A DNA stretch of 64,000 bases from Pseudoxanthobacter soli DSM 19599 (GTDB lineage Bacteria > Pseudomonadota > Alphaproteobacteria > Rhizobiales > Segnochrobactraceae), in contig NZ_FRXO01000004.1 of NCBI RefSeq assembly GCF_900148505.1, positions 372,001 through 436,000 on the forward strand, given 5' to 3'. A program made the translations under genes and the position numbers. A model generated the notes under the pieces. That model searched no databases, was not told where the DNA came from, and worked only from the letters and a program-made list of their open reading frames with translations. Below, piece by piece: positions 1-8,028 of the stretch. Position 1 is the stretch's first letter; each line of letters opens with the position of its first letter.

Positions 1-404
1 GCGACGCCAGCTACAAGTCGCTGAAAGCGGTGCTGGAAGGAGGGCTGGAGGGGCGGCCGGCGAACGTGCTGTTCTACGCCACGTCGAACCGCCGCCACCT
101 GCTGCCGCGCGACATGATGGAGAACGAGCGCTCGACCGCGATCAATCCAGGCGAGGCGGTTGAAGAGAAGGTCTCGCTCTCCGACCGGTTCGGCCTGTGG
201 CTCGGCTTCCACAAGTGCAGCCAGGACGAATATCTGAGCATGGTGCGCGGCTATGCGGGCCGCTACGGCCTCAAGGTCGATGACGACCGGCTCCGCGCCG
301 AGGCGCTGGAGTGGTCGACCACGCGCGGGTCGCGCTCCGGCCGCGTCGCCTGGCAGTTCATTCAGGATCTTGCAGGACGCCTCGGCCAGACGCTCGGAGC
401 CTGA
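1..404 (+). CDS. DUF815-family AAA-type ATP-binding protein, C-terminal part
   Basis: The reading frame is open from the left edge (first full codon at base 3) to a TGA at 402-404, so only about 133 C-terminal residues are present. The fragment contains NVLFYATSNRRHLLPRDMM, the sensor-type segment (strand plus Asn, then an Arg-rich stretch) typical of DUF815 ATPases, followed by the small helical lid (SLSDRFGLWLGFHKCSQDEY). DUF815 proteins are cytosolic AAA-like ATPases of about 280-300 residues whose physiological role is poorly defined. The family call rests on this sensor segment. The Walker motifs lie outside the window. Confidence 0.75.
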   Translation, partial: DASYKSLKAVLEGGLEGRPANVLFYATSNRRHLLPRDMMENERSTAINPGEAVEEKVSLSDRFGLWLGFHKCSQDEYLSMVRGYAGRYGLKVDDDRLRAEALEWSTTRGSRSGRVAWQFIQDLAGRLGQTLGA

Positions 405-425
405 AGGGCGAGCGAGACGCCATGT

Positions 426-450
426 CCGGCCGGATCACGCATCCGGCCGG
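426..450. terminator. Hairpin between convergent genes, possible bidirectional terminator
   Basis: CCGGCCGGAT at 426-435 and ATCCGGCCGG at 441-450 form a perfect 10-bp stem with a 5-base loop between the stop codons of two convergent genes. There is no clear T-tract on either side, so termination is inferred from position and stem strength only. Confidence 0.4.
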
Positions 451-469
451 CAAGCGTTTCGGTGAAGGC

Positions 470-1348
470 TCACGCGCCGAAGCGCGGCTCCGGCAGGCCC
501 TTCGCGCCGAGATCGTAGATCGCGAACGTGCTGCCCCGCTGAACCGGATCGTCGGGGAACCGCGGCAGCGGCGGCTTGGCCATCGACGTCACATAGAGAA
601 TATCGAGGTTGGGACCGCCGAACATCACGCTGGTGATCTTCTTCACCGGCATGTCGATGATGCGGTCGACCGTGCCGTCCGGAGCATAACGGACGATGCG
701 GCCGTCATAGACGAGCGCGTTCCACAGGAAGCCCTCGGCGTCGACCGTCGAGCCGTCCGCGGCACCGCCTTTCGATGTGTCGACTTTGGTGAAGGTGCGC
801 CGGTTGGTCGCCGCACCGGTCGAGATGTCGTAGTCGTAGGCCCAGATTTCGCCGGTCCAGGTATCGGCGAAATAGAACGTCTTGTCGTCAGGGCTGAAGC
901 ACGGACCGTTCGAGCAGATGATGCCGGTGTCGATGGTGGTGAGCGTGAAGTCGGGATCGAGCCGGTAGAGCGCGCCGAGCGGCCCCTCCTCTTTCGTGTC
1001 CATCGAGCCGGCGAAGAAGCGGCCGCGGCGGTCGACCTTGCCGTCGTTGATCCGCGTGGTCGGCTTGTCTGCCTCCGGGTCGACGATCAGGTCGCAGTCG
1101 CCCGACTTGAAATCCAGTGCATGGAAGCCGGTCTGCAGCGAGACGATTGCGCCCTGCCCGTCCTTGCGCAGCGCCATGGAGCCGATCTTGGCCGGCACGT
1201 CCCAGGATCGCACCTCTCGCCCATCCACGGTGGTGCGGAAGACCCGGCCGTCGAAGCTGTCGATGAAATAGAGCCGCTCCTGTTCGGCATCCCAGAGCGG
1301 GCCTTCGCCGAGGGTCGTCTTCACGTCGATGAGAACTTCGATCCGCAT
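470..1348 (-). CDS. SMP-30/gluconolactonase/LRE family lactonase
   Basis: A 292-residue six-bladed beta-propeller hydrolase of the SMP-30/gluconolactonase family. The metal-site residues can be placed: Glu15 in LGEGPLWD, Asn101 in RINDGK, Asn147 in CSNGPCFS and Asp198 before STVDAEGFLWN. Family members hydrolyse aldonolactones, usually with a divalent cation, in the cytosol. ATG 1348 is preceded by GGGAGG at good spacing. This is the last gene of a minus-strand catabolic operon with a beta-keto-acid cleavage enzyme, a 3-hydroxyacid dehydrogenase, an SDR and a ribose-type ABC transporter. That context fits a sugar or sugar-acid lactone as substrate (inference); the exact sugar is unknown. Confidence 0.85.
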   Translation of the reverse strand: MRIEVLIDVKTTLGEGPLWDAEQERLYFIDSFDGRVFRTTVDGREVRSWDVPAKIGSMALRKDGQGAIVSLQTGFHALDFKSGDCDLIVDPEADKPTTRINDGKVDRRGRFFAGSMDTKEEGPLGALYRLDPDFTLTTIDTGIICSNGPCFSPDDKTFYFADTWTGEIWAYDYDISTGAATNRRTFTKVDTSKGGAADGSTVDAEGFLWNALVYDGRIVRYAPDGTVDRIIDMPVKKITSVMFGGPNLDILYVTSMAKPPLPRFPDDPVQRGSTFAIYDLGAKGLPEPRFGA

Positions 1349-1376
1349 CGTTTCCTCCCTTTGTTATTGTCGTTGG

Positions 1377-2354
1377 TCAGAAATTCACCTGATCGCCGCC
1401 CTTGAGGGACAGGATGGCGCGAGCCTCGTCCGGGGTCGCGACCTGAAGGCCGAGCCCCTCGATCACCTGCCGCGCCATCCGCACCTGGTCGGCGCTGGAC
1501 GTGGCGAGCTTGCCCTTGCCGGCCCAGAGCGAGTCCTCAAGCCCGACGCGCACATTGCCGCCCATCGCCGCCGACATGGTGGCGATGCGAAGCTGGCTCG
1601 CACCGGCGCCTAGCACCGACCAGCGGAACTGGTCGCCGAACAGGCGGTCCGCGGTGCGCTTCATGTGCATCACGTCCTCGGGATGGGTGCCGATACCGCC
1701 GAGCAGCCCGAACACGGACTGGACGAAGAAGGGCGGCTTCACGAGGCCGCGGTCGGCGAAGTGCGCGAGATTATAGAGATGAGCGATGTCGTAGCATTCG
1801 AACTCGAAGCGGGTGCCGTTGTCGTAGCAGGTCTCAAGAATGTACTCGATGTCCTTGAAGGAATTGCGGAAGACGAGATCCTTCGTGGCTTCGAGATGCG
1901 GCTTTTCCCAATCGAATTTGAACCGGTCGTATTTCTGCACGAGATGGTAGAGGCCGAAATTGATCGAGCCCATGTTGAGCGAGGCGACTTCGGGTTTGAA
2001 GGTCGCGGCCGGCAGCACGCGCTCCTCGACCTTCATGTAGGGGCTGCCGCCGGTGGTGATGTTGATCACCGCGTTGGTCCCCTGCTTGACCGTCGGCAGG
2101 AAGCGGGCGAACGCCTCCGGTGTCTGGTCCGGCTTGCCGTTCTCCGGGTTGCGGGCGTGCAGGTGAAGGATCGCCGCTCCGGCCTCGGCGGCACCAAGCG
2201 CATCGGCGGCGATCTGCTCCGGGGTGATCGGCAGGTAGGGCGACATGGTCGGGGTGTGGATGGCGCCGGTGCAGGCGCAGGTGATGATGACCTTGCCGGA
2301 AAGGCTCTGGCCGGAAAGGCTCTGGGCGGCGGTGGCGGACATTGGCGTTTCCAT
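1377..2354 (-). CDS. Beta-keto acid cleavage enzyme (BKACE, DUF849)
   Basis: About 325 residues. BKACE enzymes are Zn-dependent TIM-barrel proteins that condense a beta-keto acid with acetyl-CoA and release acetoacetate plus a new acyl-CoA. The typical metal-binding HxH is seen in ILHLHARNPENGK, and FEFECYDIAHL carries the conserved acidic residue; ITTGGSPYMK and the N-terminal ITCACTGAIHTPTMSP are also family-typical. The start is ATG 2354 or ATG 2342; neither has a strong Shine-Dalgarno. The stop of the upstream dehydrogenase lies 11 bases away, indicating translational coupling. The neighbouring 3-hydroxyacid dehydrogenase would make the 3-keto substrate. Most BKACE subfamilies have no known substrate; dehydrocarnitine and 3-keto-5-aminohexanoate are the best known. 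Confidence 0.88.
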   Translation of the reverse strand: METPMSATAAQSLSGQSLSGKVIITCACTGAIHTPTMSPYLPITPEQIAADALGAAEAGAAILHLHARNPENGKPDQTPEAFARFLPTVKQGTNAVINITTGGSPYMKVEERVLPAATFKPEVASLNMGSINFGLYHLVQKYDRFKFDWEKPHLEATKDLVFRNSFKDIEYILETCYDNGTRFEFECYDIAHLYNLAHFADRGLVKPPFFVQSVFGLLGGIGTHPEDVMHMKRTADRLFGDQFRWSVLGAGASQLRIATMSAAMGGNVRVGLEDSLWAGKGKLATSSADQVRMARQVIEGLGLQVATPDEARAILSLKGGDQVNF

Positions 2355-2365
2355 GGAACGGGGTT

Positions 2366-3325
2366 TCAGCGGCCGATATCGCGGTCGGCGCGGCGTTTCT
2401 GGGCGACGAGGGCCATCAGCCGGCGATCGCGCCAGCGCTGGCGCTCGGGCAGCGCCTCGGTCGCCACGGCAGCGCGGCGAGAGGGCTCGATCGCGCTCGC
2501 GGTGACCGTCCTCCAGTCGACGCGCGTGCACATGCTCTCGAACATGTCCTCGTACATCGGCTGGTAGCGCGCCACGTAGTCGGCGACGCCGCCCGGTGCG
2601 TTGAGATCGATGGTCTCGAAGGGCCCCATGAAGCTCCAGCGCAGAGCGAGGCCATCGGCTATGCTGCGGTCGATGTCCTCCGCGCTCGCATAGCCGCCGG
2701 CGACGAGGCGGAATGCCTCTTCCATCAGCGCACCCTGCATCCGGTTCATGATGAAGCCGGCGATTTCCTTCTCCATGCGCAGCGGAACCTGTCCGGCAGC
2801 GCGCAGGAAAGCGACAGCGCGATCCATCACCTCCGGGGTGGTCCATTGCGACGGCACCACTTCAACCGCCGGCACGAGGTAGGGCGGATTGATGGGGTGG
2901 GCGACGATGCCGCGCGCGCGACCTGGGACTGCCTCGAAAATGGCGGAGGGCAGCAGAGCCGAACTCGACGAGGCCAGCACGGCGCTTGGCGGTGCAAGCG
3001 CATCGATGCGGGCGAAACTCTCGCGCTTGCCCTCGATGTTCTCCGGCCCGGATTCCTGCACCCAGTCCGCACCATCGAGCGCGTCCGCGAGATCGGCGCA
3101 CGGGGTCATCGCTGCCAGCAGTTCGTCCGGCGTGCGCCCATTCAGGAGATCATTGCGGGCGAGATCCTCGGCGACTGACCCGACGAAGGCGAGCGCGCCC
3201 TCGGCCGCCCCCTTGCCGGGATCCCAGAGCCGCACGGCACAGCCGGCGCGGGCGAACGTGATGGCCCAGGCGCGGCCAACCAGACCGGCGCCGACGATGG
3301 CGACCCTTTTCGATCCTTCGCTCAT
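2366..3325 (-). CDS. 3-hydroxyacyl-CoA dehydrogenase family protein (lambda-crystallin / L-gulonate or carnitine 3-dehydrogenase-like)
   Basis: A 319-residue NAD-dependent dehydrogenase. The N-terminal Rossmann motif is VAIVGAGLVGRAWA; the substrate-side SSSSALLPS and the catalytic-His segment AHPINPPYLVPAVEVVP follow. The latter is characteristic of the lambda-crystallin/L-gulonate-3-dehydrogenase and L-carnitine-dehydrogenase branch rather than FadB-type enzymes. ATG 3325 overlaps the upstream SDR stop by one base (TGATG). With the adjacent BKACE it most likely oxidises a 3-hydroxy acid to the 3-keto acid that BKACE cleaves. It has no fused C-terminal thioesterase, unlike many rhizobial carnitine dehydrogenases. 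L-gulonate-like and carnitine-like substrates cannot be separated by eye. Confidence 0.82.
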   Translation of the reverse strand: MSEGSKRVAIVGAGLVGRAWAITFARAGCAVRLWDPGKGAAEGALAFVGSVAEDLARNDLLNGRTPDELLAAMTPCADLADALDGADWVQESGPENIEGKRESFARIDALAPPSAVLASSSSALLPSAIFEAVPGRARGIVAHPINPPYLVPAVEVVPSQWTTPEVMDRAVAFLRAAGQVPLRMEKEIAGFIMNRMQGALMEEAFRLVAGGYASAEDIDRSIADGLALRWSFMGPFETIDLNAPGGVADYVARYQPMYEDMFESMCTRVDWRTVTASAIEPSRRAAVATEALPERQRWRDRRLMALVAQKRRADRDIGR

Positions 3326-4113
3326 CACAGCGTCTCCACGTTGCCGTCGACATTGAGGGAAAGCGCCGAGAGATTGCGCCCGGCGTCGGACAGCAGGAAG
3401 GCGACGGAGGCGGCGACATCCTCCATCGTCACCATGCGTCGCAGCGATACTTTTTCGAGGTAGCGGTGCTCCATCTCCTCGTAGGAGACGCCCACCTGAG
3501 CGGCGCGGTCGCGGATGACGCCTTCCATGCGCGGCCCGGCGACGATGCCGGGCAGGATGGCGTTGACGCGGATATTGTGGGGGCCGAGTTCTTTGGCGAG
3601 GGACTGGGTGAGGCCGATCACGCCCCACTTCGCGGCAGCGTAGGGCGTGCGGTAGGCATAGCCGTGCCGGCCTGCCGACGACGACATGTTGACCACCGAG
3701 CCACCGCCCGCGCGCTTGATATGCGGCACGGCCTGGCGTGCGCAGAGGAACTGGCCGGTGAGGCCAATATCGATGCAGCGCCGCCACGCGGCGGGATCGA
3801 GGTCCTCGACCGCGCCCGTCGGACCGGCGATGCCGGCATTGTTGATCAGCGCGTCGAGCCCGCCGAGCGCCTCAAGAGCGGCCGCAAAGAACGCCTCGAC
3901 GTCGCGTTCGTCGGAGACGTCGGCCTTGACCGCGAGGATGCCCGGCAGTTCGGCGCTGACGGCCTCTAGCGCCGCATCGGCGACGTCGCAAACCGCCAAC
4001 CGGGCGCCCTGCGCATGCAGGAGGCGGGCGATGGCGAGGCCGATCCCGCCGGCCCCGGCGGTTATGACGACGCGCTGCCCTTGCAGGCCGCCGACGAAGG
4101 ATGTGGGAGACAT
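3325..4113 (-). CDS. SDR family NAD(P)-dependent oxidoreductase
   Basis: A 262-residue classical short-chain dehydrogenase. The nucleotide motif is TAGAGGIG near residue 18, NNAGIAGP follows, and the catalytic Ser/Tyr/Lys lie in NMSSSAGRHGYAYRTPYAAAK. The conserved PG after strand 6 reads LPGIVAGPRM. Start ATG 4113 follows the permease stop (4118) by only four bases; the stop overlaps the next start as TGATG. In the operon it is likely the first oxidation step, sugar or polyol to lactone or ketose, ahead of the lactonase (inference from context). The length is normal for the family. Confidence 0.85.
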   Translation of the reverse strand: MSPTSFVGGLQGQRVVITAGAGGIGLAIARLLHAQGARLAVCDVADAALEAVSAELPGILAVKADVSDERDVEAFFAAALEALGGLDALINNAGIAGPTGAVEDLDPAAWRRCIDIGLTGQFLCARQAVPHIKRAGGGSVVNMSSSAGRHGYAYRTPYAAAKWGVIGLTQSLAKELGPHNIRVNAILPGIVAGPRMEGVIRDRAAQVGVSYEEMEHRYLEKVSLRRMVTMEDVAASVAFLLSDAGRNLSALSLNVDGNVETL

Positions 4114-4117
4114 TGGC

Positions 4118-6226
4118 TCAGCTCCTCTTTTCACGCAGCGCGATGACGGCGGCGAGCACGACGCAGCCGAACAGAATGGCGCGGAAGGCATAGGGAAGGG
4201 TCGTGCCGGCAAGCAGGGTCTGCAGGGCCGTGAGCAGCAGTGCACCGCCCACCATGCCGAGAAAATGACCGCGCCCGCCGGTGATCAGCCCGCCGCCGAC
4301 CACGACGACGGCGATGGAGGGAAGCAGGTAGTCGTCGCCCATGCCGAGGCTTGCCTGGCCGGAGAACCCGGTGAGCAGCATGCCGACGAGGGCCGCGCAC
4401 AGCGCCGACAGGATATAGACGCCGATCACCACCCGGCCGGTGCGGACGCCGGACAGCCGTGCCGCCTCCATGGAGTTGCCGATGGCGTAGACCCGGCGGC
4501 CGAACGCCGTGCGCCCGAGCAGGACGGTGCCGATGACCAGGAAGACGGCGAGCAGCACGAGAACGGGCGTCACGCCGGCGAGCTTGCCGGTCATGAGCCA
4601 CCGCAGCGCCGGCGAGGCGAAGCCGGCGGGCGTGCCGCCGGAATAGAGCAGCGCCACACCCTGCAGGATGCCGTTCGCCGCCAGCGTCACCACGATGGGC
4701 GAGAGGCCGAGCGCCACGACGCCGAGGCCGTTGAGGAGACCGATCAGCGCGGCCACCGCGAACACGGCGGGAACCGCGTAGATCAGCGCGGCGTCGGAAC
4801 CCTGCACGAGACCGGCGAGCAGGATGCCAGACAGGCCGATGGTCCACGGCACCGAGAGATCGAGCCCGCCGGTGAGGATCACCGAGCCCTGGCCGAGCGC
4901 CAGAATGACGAGGAAGGTGGAAAGCACGAACAGCGCGTTCCAGAAGCCCCAGTTGAGCAGCGCGTTGCCGAGGACGAACTCGGTCGCGATCAGCACGACG
5001 ACAAGGCAGGCATAGGCCGGGAGCGCGAAGCGCAGCTCGCGACCGTGGCGTTCCAGGAAGGAGGGCGCAGCGCGCGGCGCACCGGGCTTCGCCGAGGCGA
5101 ACACGAGACGGCGGTCGCCCGCAGGACGCTGGCTCACGTGGGTGCCCGCCCGGCGCGCGGCGAGAAGGCCACCGAGGCGGCGCAATTGGTCGCTGAGCAC
5201 CGACTCGCGGCTGAAGGAGCCGACGAGCACCGCAGCGAGCAGGACCCCGCCTTCCGCGATGGTCGCGTAATAGGCGGAGACATTGAGCGCGAGCAGGATG
5301 TTGACCACGATCATCAGCACGAAGGCGCCGAAGATGGTGCCGACGAGCCCGCCCTTGCCGCCGCCGAGGCGGGTGCCGCCGATGACGACCGCCGCGAACA
5401 TCGACAGCAGTAGCGAGTTGCCGACGAGCGGATCACCAGATCCGGTCTGGGCGCTGACGAACACCCCGGCCATGCCGTAGAAGCCGCCCGCGAGCACATA
5501 GGTGGTGAAACGCACCCACGGCACGCTCAACCCTACCGCCGTCGCAGCAGCGGGATCGCTGCCGGAGGCATAGAGCGCGACGCCGAACGACGTCTTCTTC
5601 AGCCATGTCCAGAACAGGGCGGCGAGGCCGAGAAGCACCAGCGACATCGGCAGAATCGAGGCAATGGCATCGCCCATATAGACCTCGCCGAGCGAGGGCG
5701 CGATGAAACCGCCGGGCTGCTCCATCACGAGAAGCGTGGCCCCCTGAACGATGAACATGGTCGAGAGCGTCACCACGATCGGCTGGAGCCGGATGAAGGC
5801 GACGAAGAAGCCGTTGAAGGCCCCTACCCCCATGCCGACGCCGATGCCAACGAGCGTCCAGAGCAGCACCGATGCTTCCGGCTGCGCCGGGTTCATCGAG
5901 GTGGCGAGCACGGCGTTCACGAGCGAGATCACCGCGCCGGCCGAAAGGTCGAAGCCGCCGGACAGCACGACGAGAGTCTGGCCCATCGCCGCGAGTGCCA
6001 GCGGCGTTGCGCCGGAGGCCTGGAACGAAATGTCGAAATAGGACAGCGGCCCGGGGCTCAGCGCATCGACCACCATGAACAGAACTGCGAACACGGCGAG
6101 CGCGACAAGGGGCGCGCGGTTGCGGCCGAACCAGCGGCGCGTCGCCGAGGATCGGGCCACAGGTGGCGCCGCGGACATGCTGCGCGACGCCACGGATCCG
6201 GCGGGACTGGACAGGCTTGCGCTCAT
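4118..6226 (-). CDS. Ribose-type sugar ABC transporter permease, two permease domains fused
   Basis: At 702 residues this is twice the size of a usual RbsC-type permease. Residues about 35-350 form one complete BPD_transp_2 domain (GQTLVVLSGGFDLSAGA, then LQPIVVTLSTMFIVQG). After a hydrophilic, Arg-rich linker (about 350-390), residues about 392-702 form a second (GQGSVILTGGLDLSV, then LSPIVVTLAANGILQG). Both halves keep the GG(F/L)DLS signature, so both look functional. Family members are inner-membrane subunits that normally homodimerise; the fusion would fix a heterodimer in one chain. ATG 6226 overlaps the ATPase stop by four bases (ATGA). No frameshift or internal stop is seen. Confidence 0.9.
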   Translation of the reverse strand: MSASLSSPAGSVASRSMSAAPPVARSSATRRWFGRNRAPLVALAVFAVLFMVVDALSPGPLSYFDISFQASGATPLALAAMGQTLVVLSGGFDLSAGAVISLVNAVLATSMNPAQPEASVLLWTLVGIGVGMGVGAFNGFFVAFIRLQPIVVTLSTMFIVQGATLLVMEQPGGFIAPSLGEVYMGDAIASILPMSLVLLGLAALFWTWLKKTSFGVALYASGSDPAAATAVGLSVPWVRFTTYVLAGGFYGMAGVFVSAQTGSGDPLVGNSLLLSMFAAVVIGGTRLGGGKGGLVGTIFGAFVLMIVVNILLALNVSAYYATIAEGGVLLAAVLVGSFSRESVLSDQLRRLGGLLAARRAGTHVSQRPAGDRRLVFASAKPGAPRAAPSFLERHGRELRFALPAYACLVVVLIATEFVLGNALLNWGFWNALFVLSTFLVILALGQGSVILTGGLDLSVPWTIGLSGILLAGLVQGSDAALIYAVPAVFAVAALIGLLNGLGVVALGLSPIVVTLAANGILQGVALLYSGGTPAGFASPALRWLMTGKLAGVTPVLVLLAVFLVIGTVLLGRTAFGRRVYAIGNSMEAARLSGVRTGRVVIGVYILSALCAALVGMLLTGFSGQASLGMGDDYLLPSIAVVVVGGGLITGGRGHFLGMVGGALLLTALQTLLAGTTLPYAFRAILFGCVVLAAVIALREKRS

Positions 6227-7794
6227 GCGATGGCTCCTTCCCCGGAGCGGACGTCGCCACCGAGAACGGTGGCCATGATGGTGCGCTCGTCGAGGGCGTC
6301 AGCCTCCAGCCGCGCGGTGACGCGGCCCTCGTAGAGAACGACGACGCGGTCGCTGAGGTGCACGAGCTCGGGGATTTCCGTGGAATGGAACAGCACCGCA
6401 CCACCAGCGTCGGCGAAGGCGCGGATCAATTCGTAGAGCTGGTGCTTGGTGCCGACGTCGATCCCGCGCGTCGGATCGAACAGGAGCAGGATGCGGCTCT
6501 GGGCGACCAGCCACTTCGCGACTGCGATCTTCTGCTGGTTGCCGCCCGAGAACGCCCCCGCCTCCTTGAAGGCGGCCACGGCGGCGACATCGAGCACGGC
6601 GAACACACGGTCGGTCTCCTCGCGCTCGGCGGCGCGGTCGATGAAGCCGAAACCCGGAAGGCCCTTGCGGCGGAAGCGGGAGATCACCGGCAGGCTGGCG
6701 TTGGTGGTGCCATCGAGCTTGAGGAACAGGCCCTCGGTCTTGCGGTCCTCCGGCACAAAGCCGATGCGCAGGGAGGGATGCAGCGCATCGGCGGGCGAGG
6801 AAAGATGCACCGGCTTGCCGTCGACACGGATCTCGCCCGCCTTCACGGGCACGGCACCGAAGCAGGCGGAGAACAGTTCCTTCTGCCCCATGCCCTGCAG
6901 GCCGGCGACGCCGAGGATTTCGCCCGGGCGCAGCGCCAGGTCGACATCGCGCAGTTTGGCGCCGGCGCAAAGGCCCCGCGTCTCGAGCACAGGCGCCGGC
7001 CGGTCCGCCTCACCGCCGGCGCGCCGCGGCGGGAACGTCTGGTCGAGGGAGCGGCCGATGATCATCTCCACCACTTCGGCGTCCGAGAAATCGCCGACGC
7101 GGCCGGACGCGACGTGGCGGCCGTTGCGCAGGATGGTCATGTCCTCGCAGAAGGCGCGCACCTCGGGCATGCGGTGGGAAATGAACAGCACGGTGACGCC
7201 GTGGGCGCGTGCATCGGCGATCAGGTCTCCGAGCCAGTCCACATCGGAGCCGGCGAGCGCCGAGGTCGGCTCGTCGAGCAACAGGATGCGCGGCTTGCGG
7301 TAGAGCGCGCGGGCGATCTCGATTTTCTGGCGCTGGGCCAGATCGAGGCGTCCGGCCTCGACGTGGAGATCGACCCTGATGCCGAGCCGCTCGAAATGCG
7401 CGGCGACTTCCTCGGCCACCCGCCGGCGACGCAGCGTGCCGATCAGGCTCGCCGGGGCGGCGGGGATCAGCATGTTGTCGAGGACGCTGAGATCGCGGAC
7501 GAGCGTCAATTCCTGAAAGGCGGTCTGGATGCCGGCGCGGTGGGCATCGCGCGCGGACCTGAGGCGCACCACGCGGCCATCAATGGAGATCGACCCGGCA
7601 TCGGGTTCGATGAGGCCGGAAAGCAGCTTCATCGTGGTCGACTTGCCGGCGCCGTTCTCGCCGAGCAGCGCGTGGACGGTGCCGGGGCGTACGGCGAAGC
7701 TGACCTCGCTCACCGCCTTCGTCGCACCGAACGACTTCGACACGCCAGCTAAGGCGACGGCGGGAGGCGGATGCGACTGGTTCACGACCTTCAC
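6223..7794 (-). CDS. Sugar ABC transporter ATP-binding protein (RbsA/XylG type)
   Basis: A 523-residue tandem ABC ATPase. The first domain has Walker A GENGAGKST, signature LAQRQKIEIARAL and Walker B ILLLDEPTSAL. The second has a degenerate Walker A (AGLQGMGQKELF), a signature at SGGNQQKIAVAKWL and FDPTRGIDVG. This asymmetry, one canonical and one degenerate site, is normal for carbohydrate ATPases of this family. It powers the fused permease whose start it overlaps. The start is GTG 7794; a second GTG nine bases downstream (7785) is preceded by GGAGTGAAGG and is an alternative. The substrate follows from the operon (probably a sugar or sugar acid). Confidence 0.9.
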   Translation of the reverse strand: MKVVNQSHPPPAVALAGVSKSFGATKAVSEVSFAVRPGTVHALLGENGAGKSTTMKLLSGLIEPDAGSISIDGRVVRLRSARDAHRAGIQTAFQELTLVRDLSVLDNMLIPAAPASLIGTLRRRRVAEEVAAHFERLGIRVDLHVEAGRLDLAQRQKIEIARALYRKPRILLLDEPTSALAGSDVDWLGDLIADARAHGVTVLFISHRMPEVRAFCEDMTILRNGRHVASGRVGDFSDAEVVEMIIGRSLDQTFPPRRAGGEADRPAPVLETRGLCAGAKLRDVDLALRPGEILGVAGLQGMGQKELFSACFGAVPVKAGEIRVDGKPVHLSSPADALHPSLRIGFVPEDRKTEGLFLKLDGTTNASLPVISRFRRKGLPGFGFIDRAAEREETDRVFAVLDVAAVAAFKEAGAFSGGNQQKIAVAKWLVAQSRILLLFDPTRGIDVGTKHQLYELIRAFADAGGAVLFHSTEIPELVHLSDRVVVLYEGRVTARLEADALDERTIMATVLGGDVRSGEGAIA

Positions 7795-7959
7795 TCCGTC
7801 TGGAGGATGGAAGCCGGCGAACCGGCACAGGGGAACGGCCGGCGCGCCTGTTCCGGCGGAGCGCGACGCACCGGACCTTTCACGGTCGGGGTCGGTTCAG
7901 CGGCGCGGCGCCCGTCCGGCCGAAAGAGAGCGGAGCACTCGTCCGGTCCAAGGGAGATC

Positions 7960-7985
7960 GTGCCCGGGACCTGAGGCCCGGGCAC
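7960..7985 (-). other. Intercistronic hairpin downstream of the substrate-binding protein gene
   Basis: GTGCCCGGG (7960-7968) and CCCGGGCAC (7977-7985) make a perfect 9-bp stem with an 8-base loop, without a T-tract. It lies in the 234-base gap between the binding-protein gene and the ATPase gene. Such hairpins often stabilise the upstream mRNA so that the binding protein is made in excess (inference). The rest of the gap shows no gene. Confidence 0.45.
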
Positions 7986-8028
7986 GGTCCCGCCATCGCA
8001 GCGGTCGTGTTCGCGCGTTGAGCCGGAC

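Noticed and set aside
3686-5413. A 575-codon plus-strand frame over the SDR and fused permease genes
   Set aside because: Antisense shadow with His/Gln/Arg-rich low complexity; the minus-strand genes explain the sequence.
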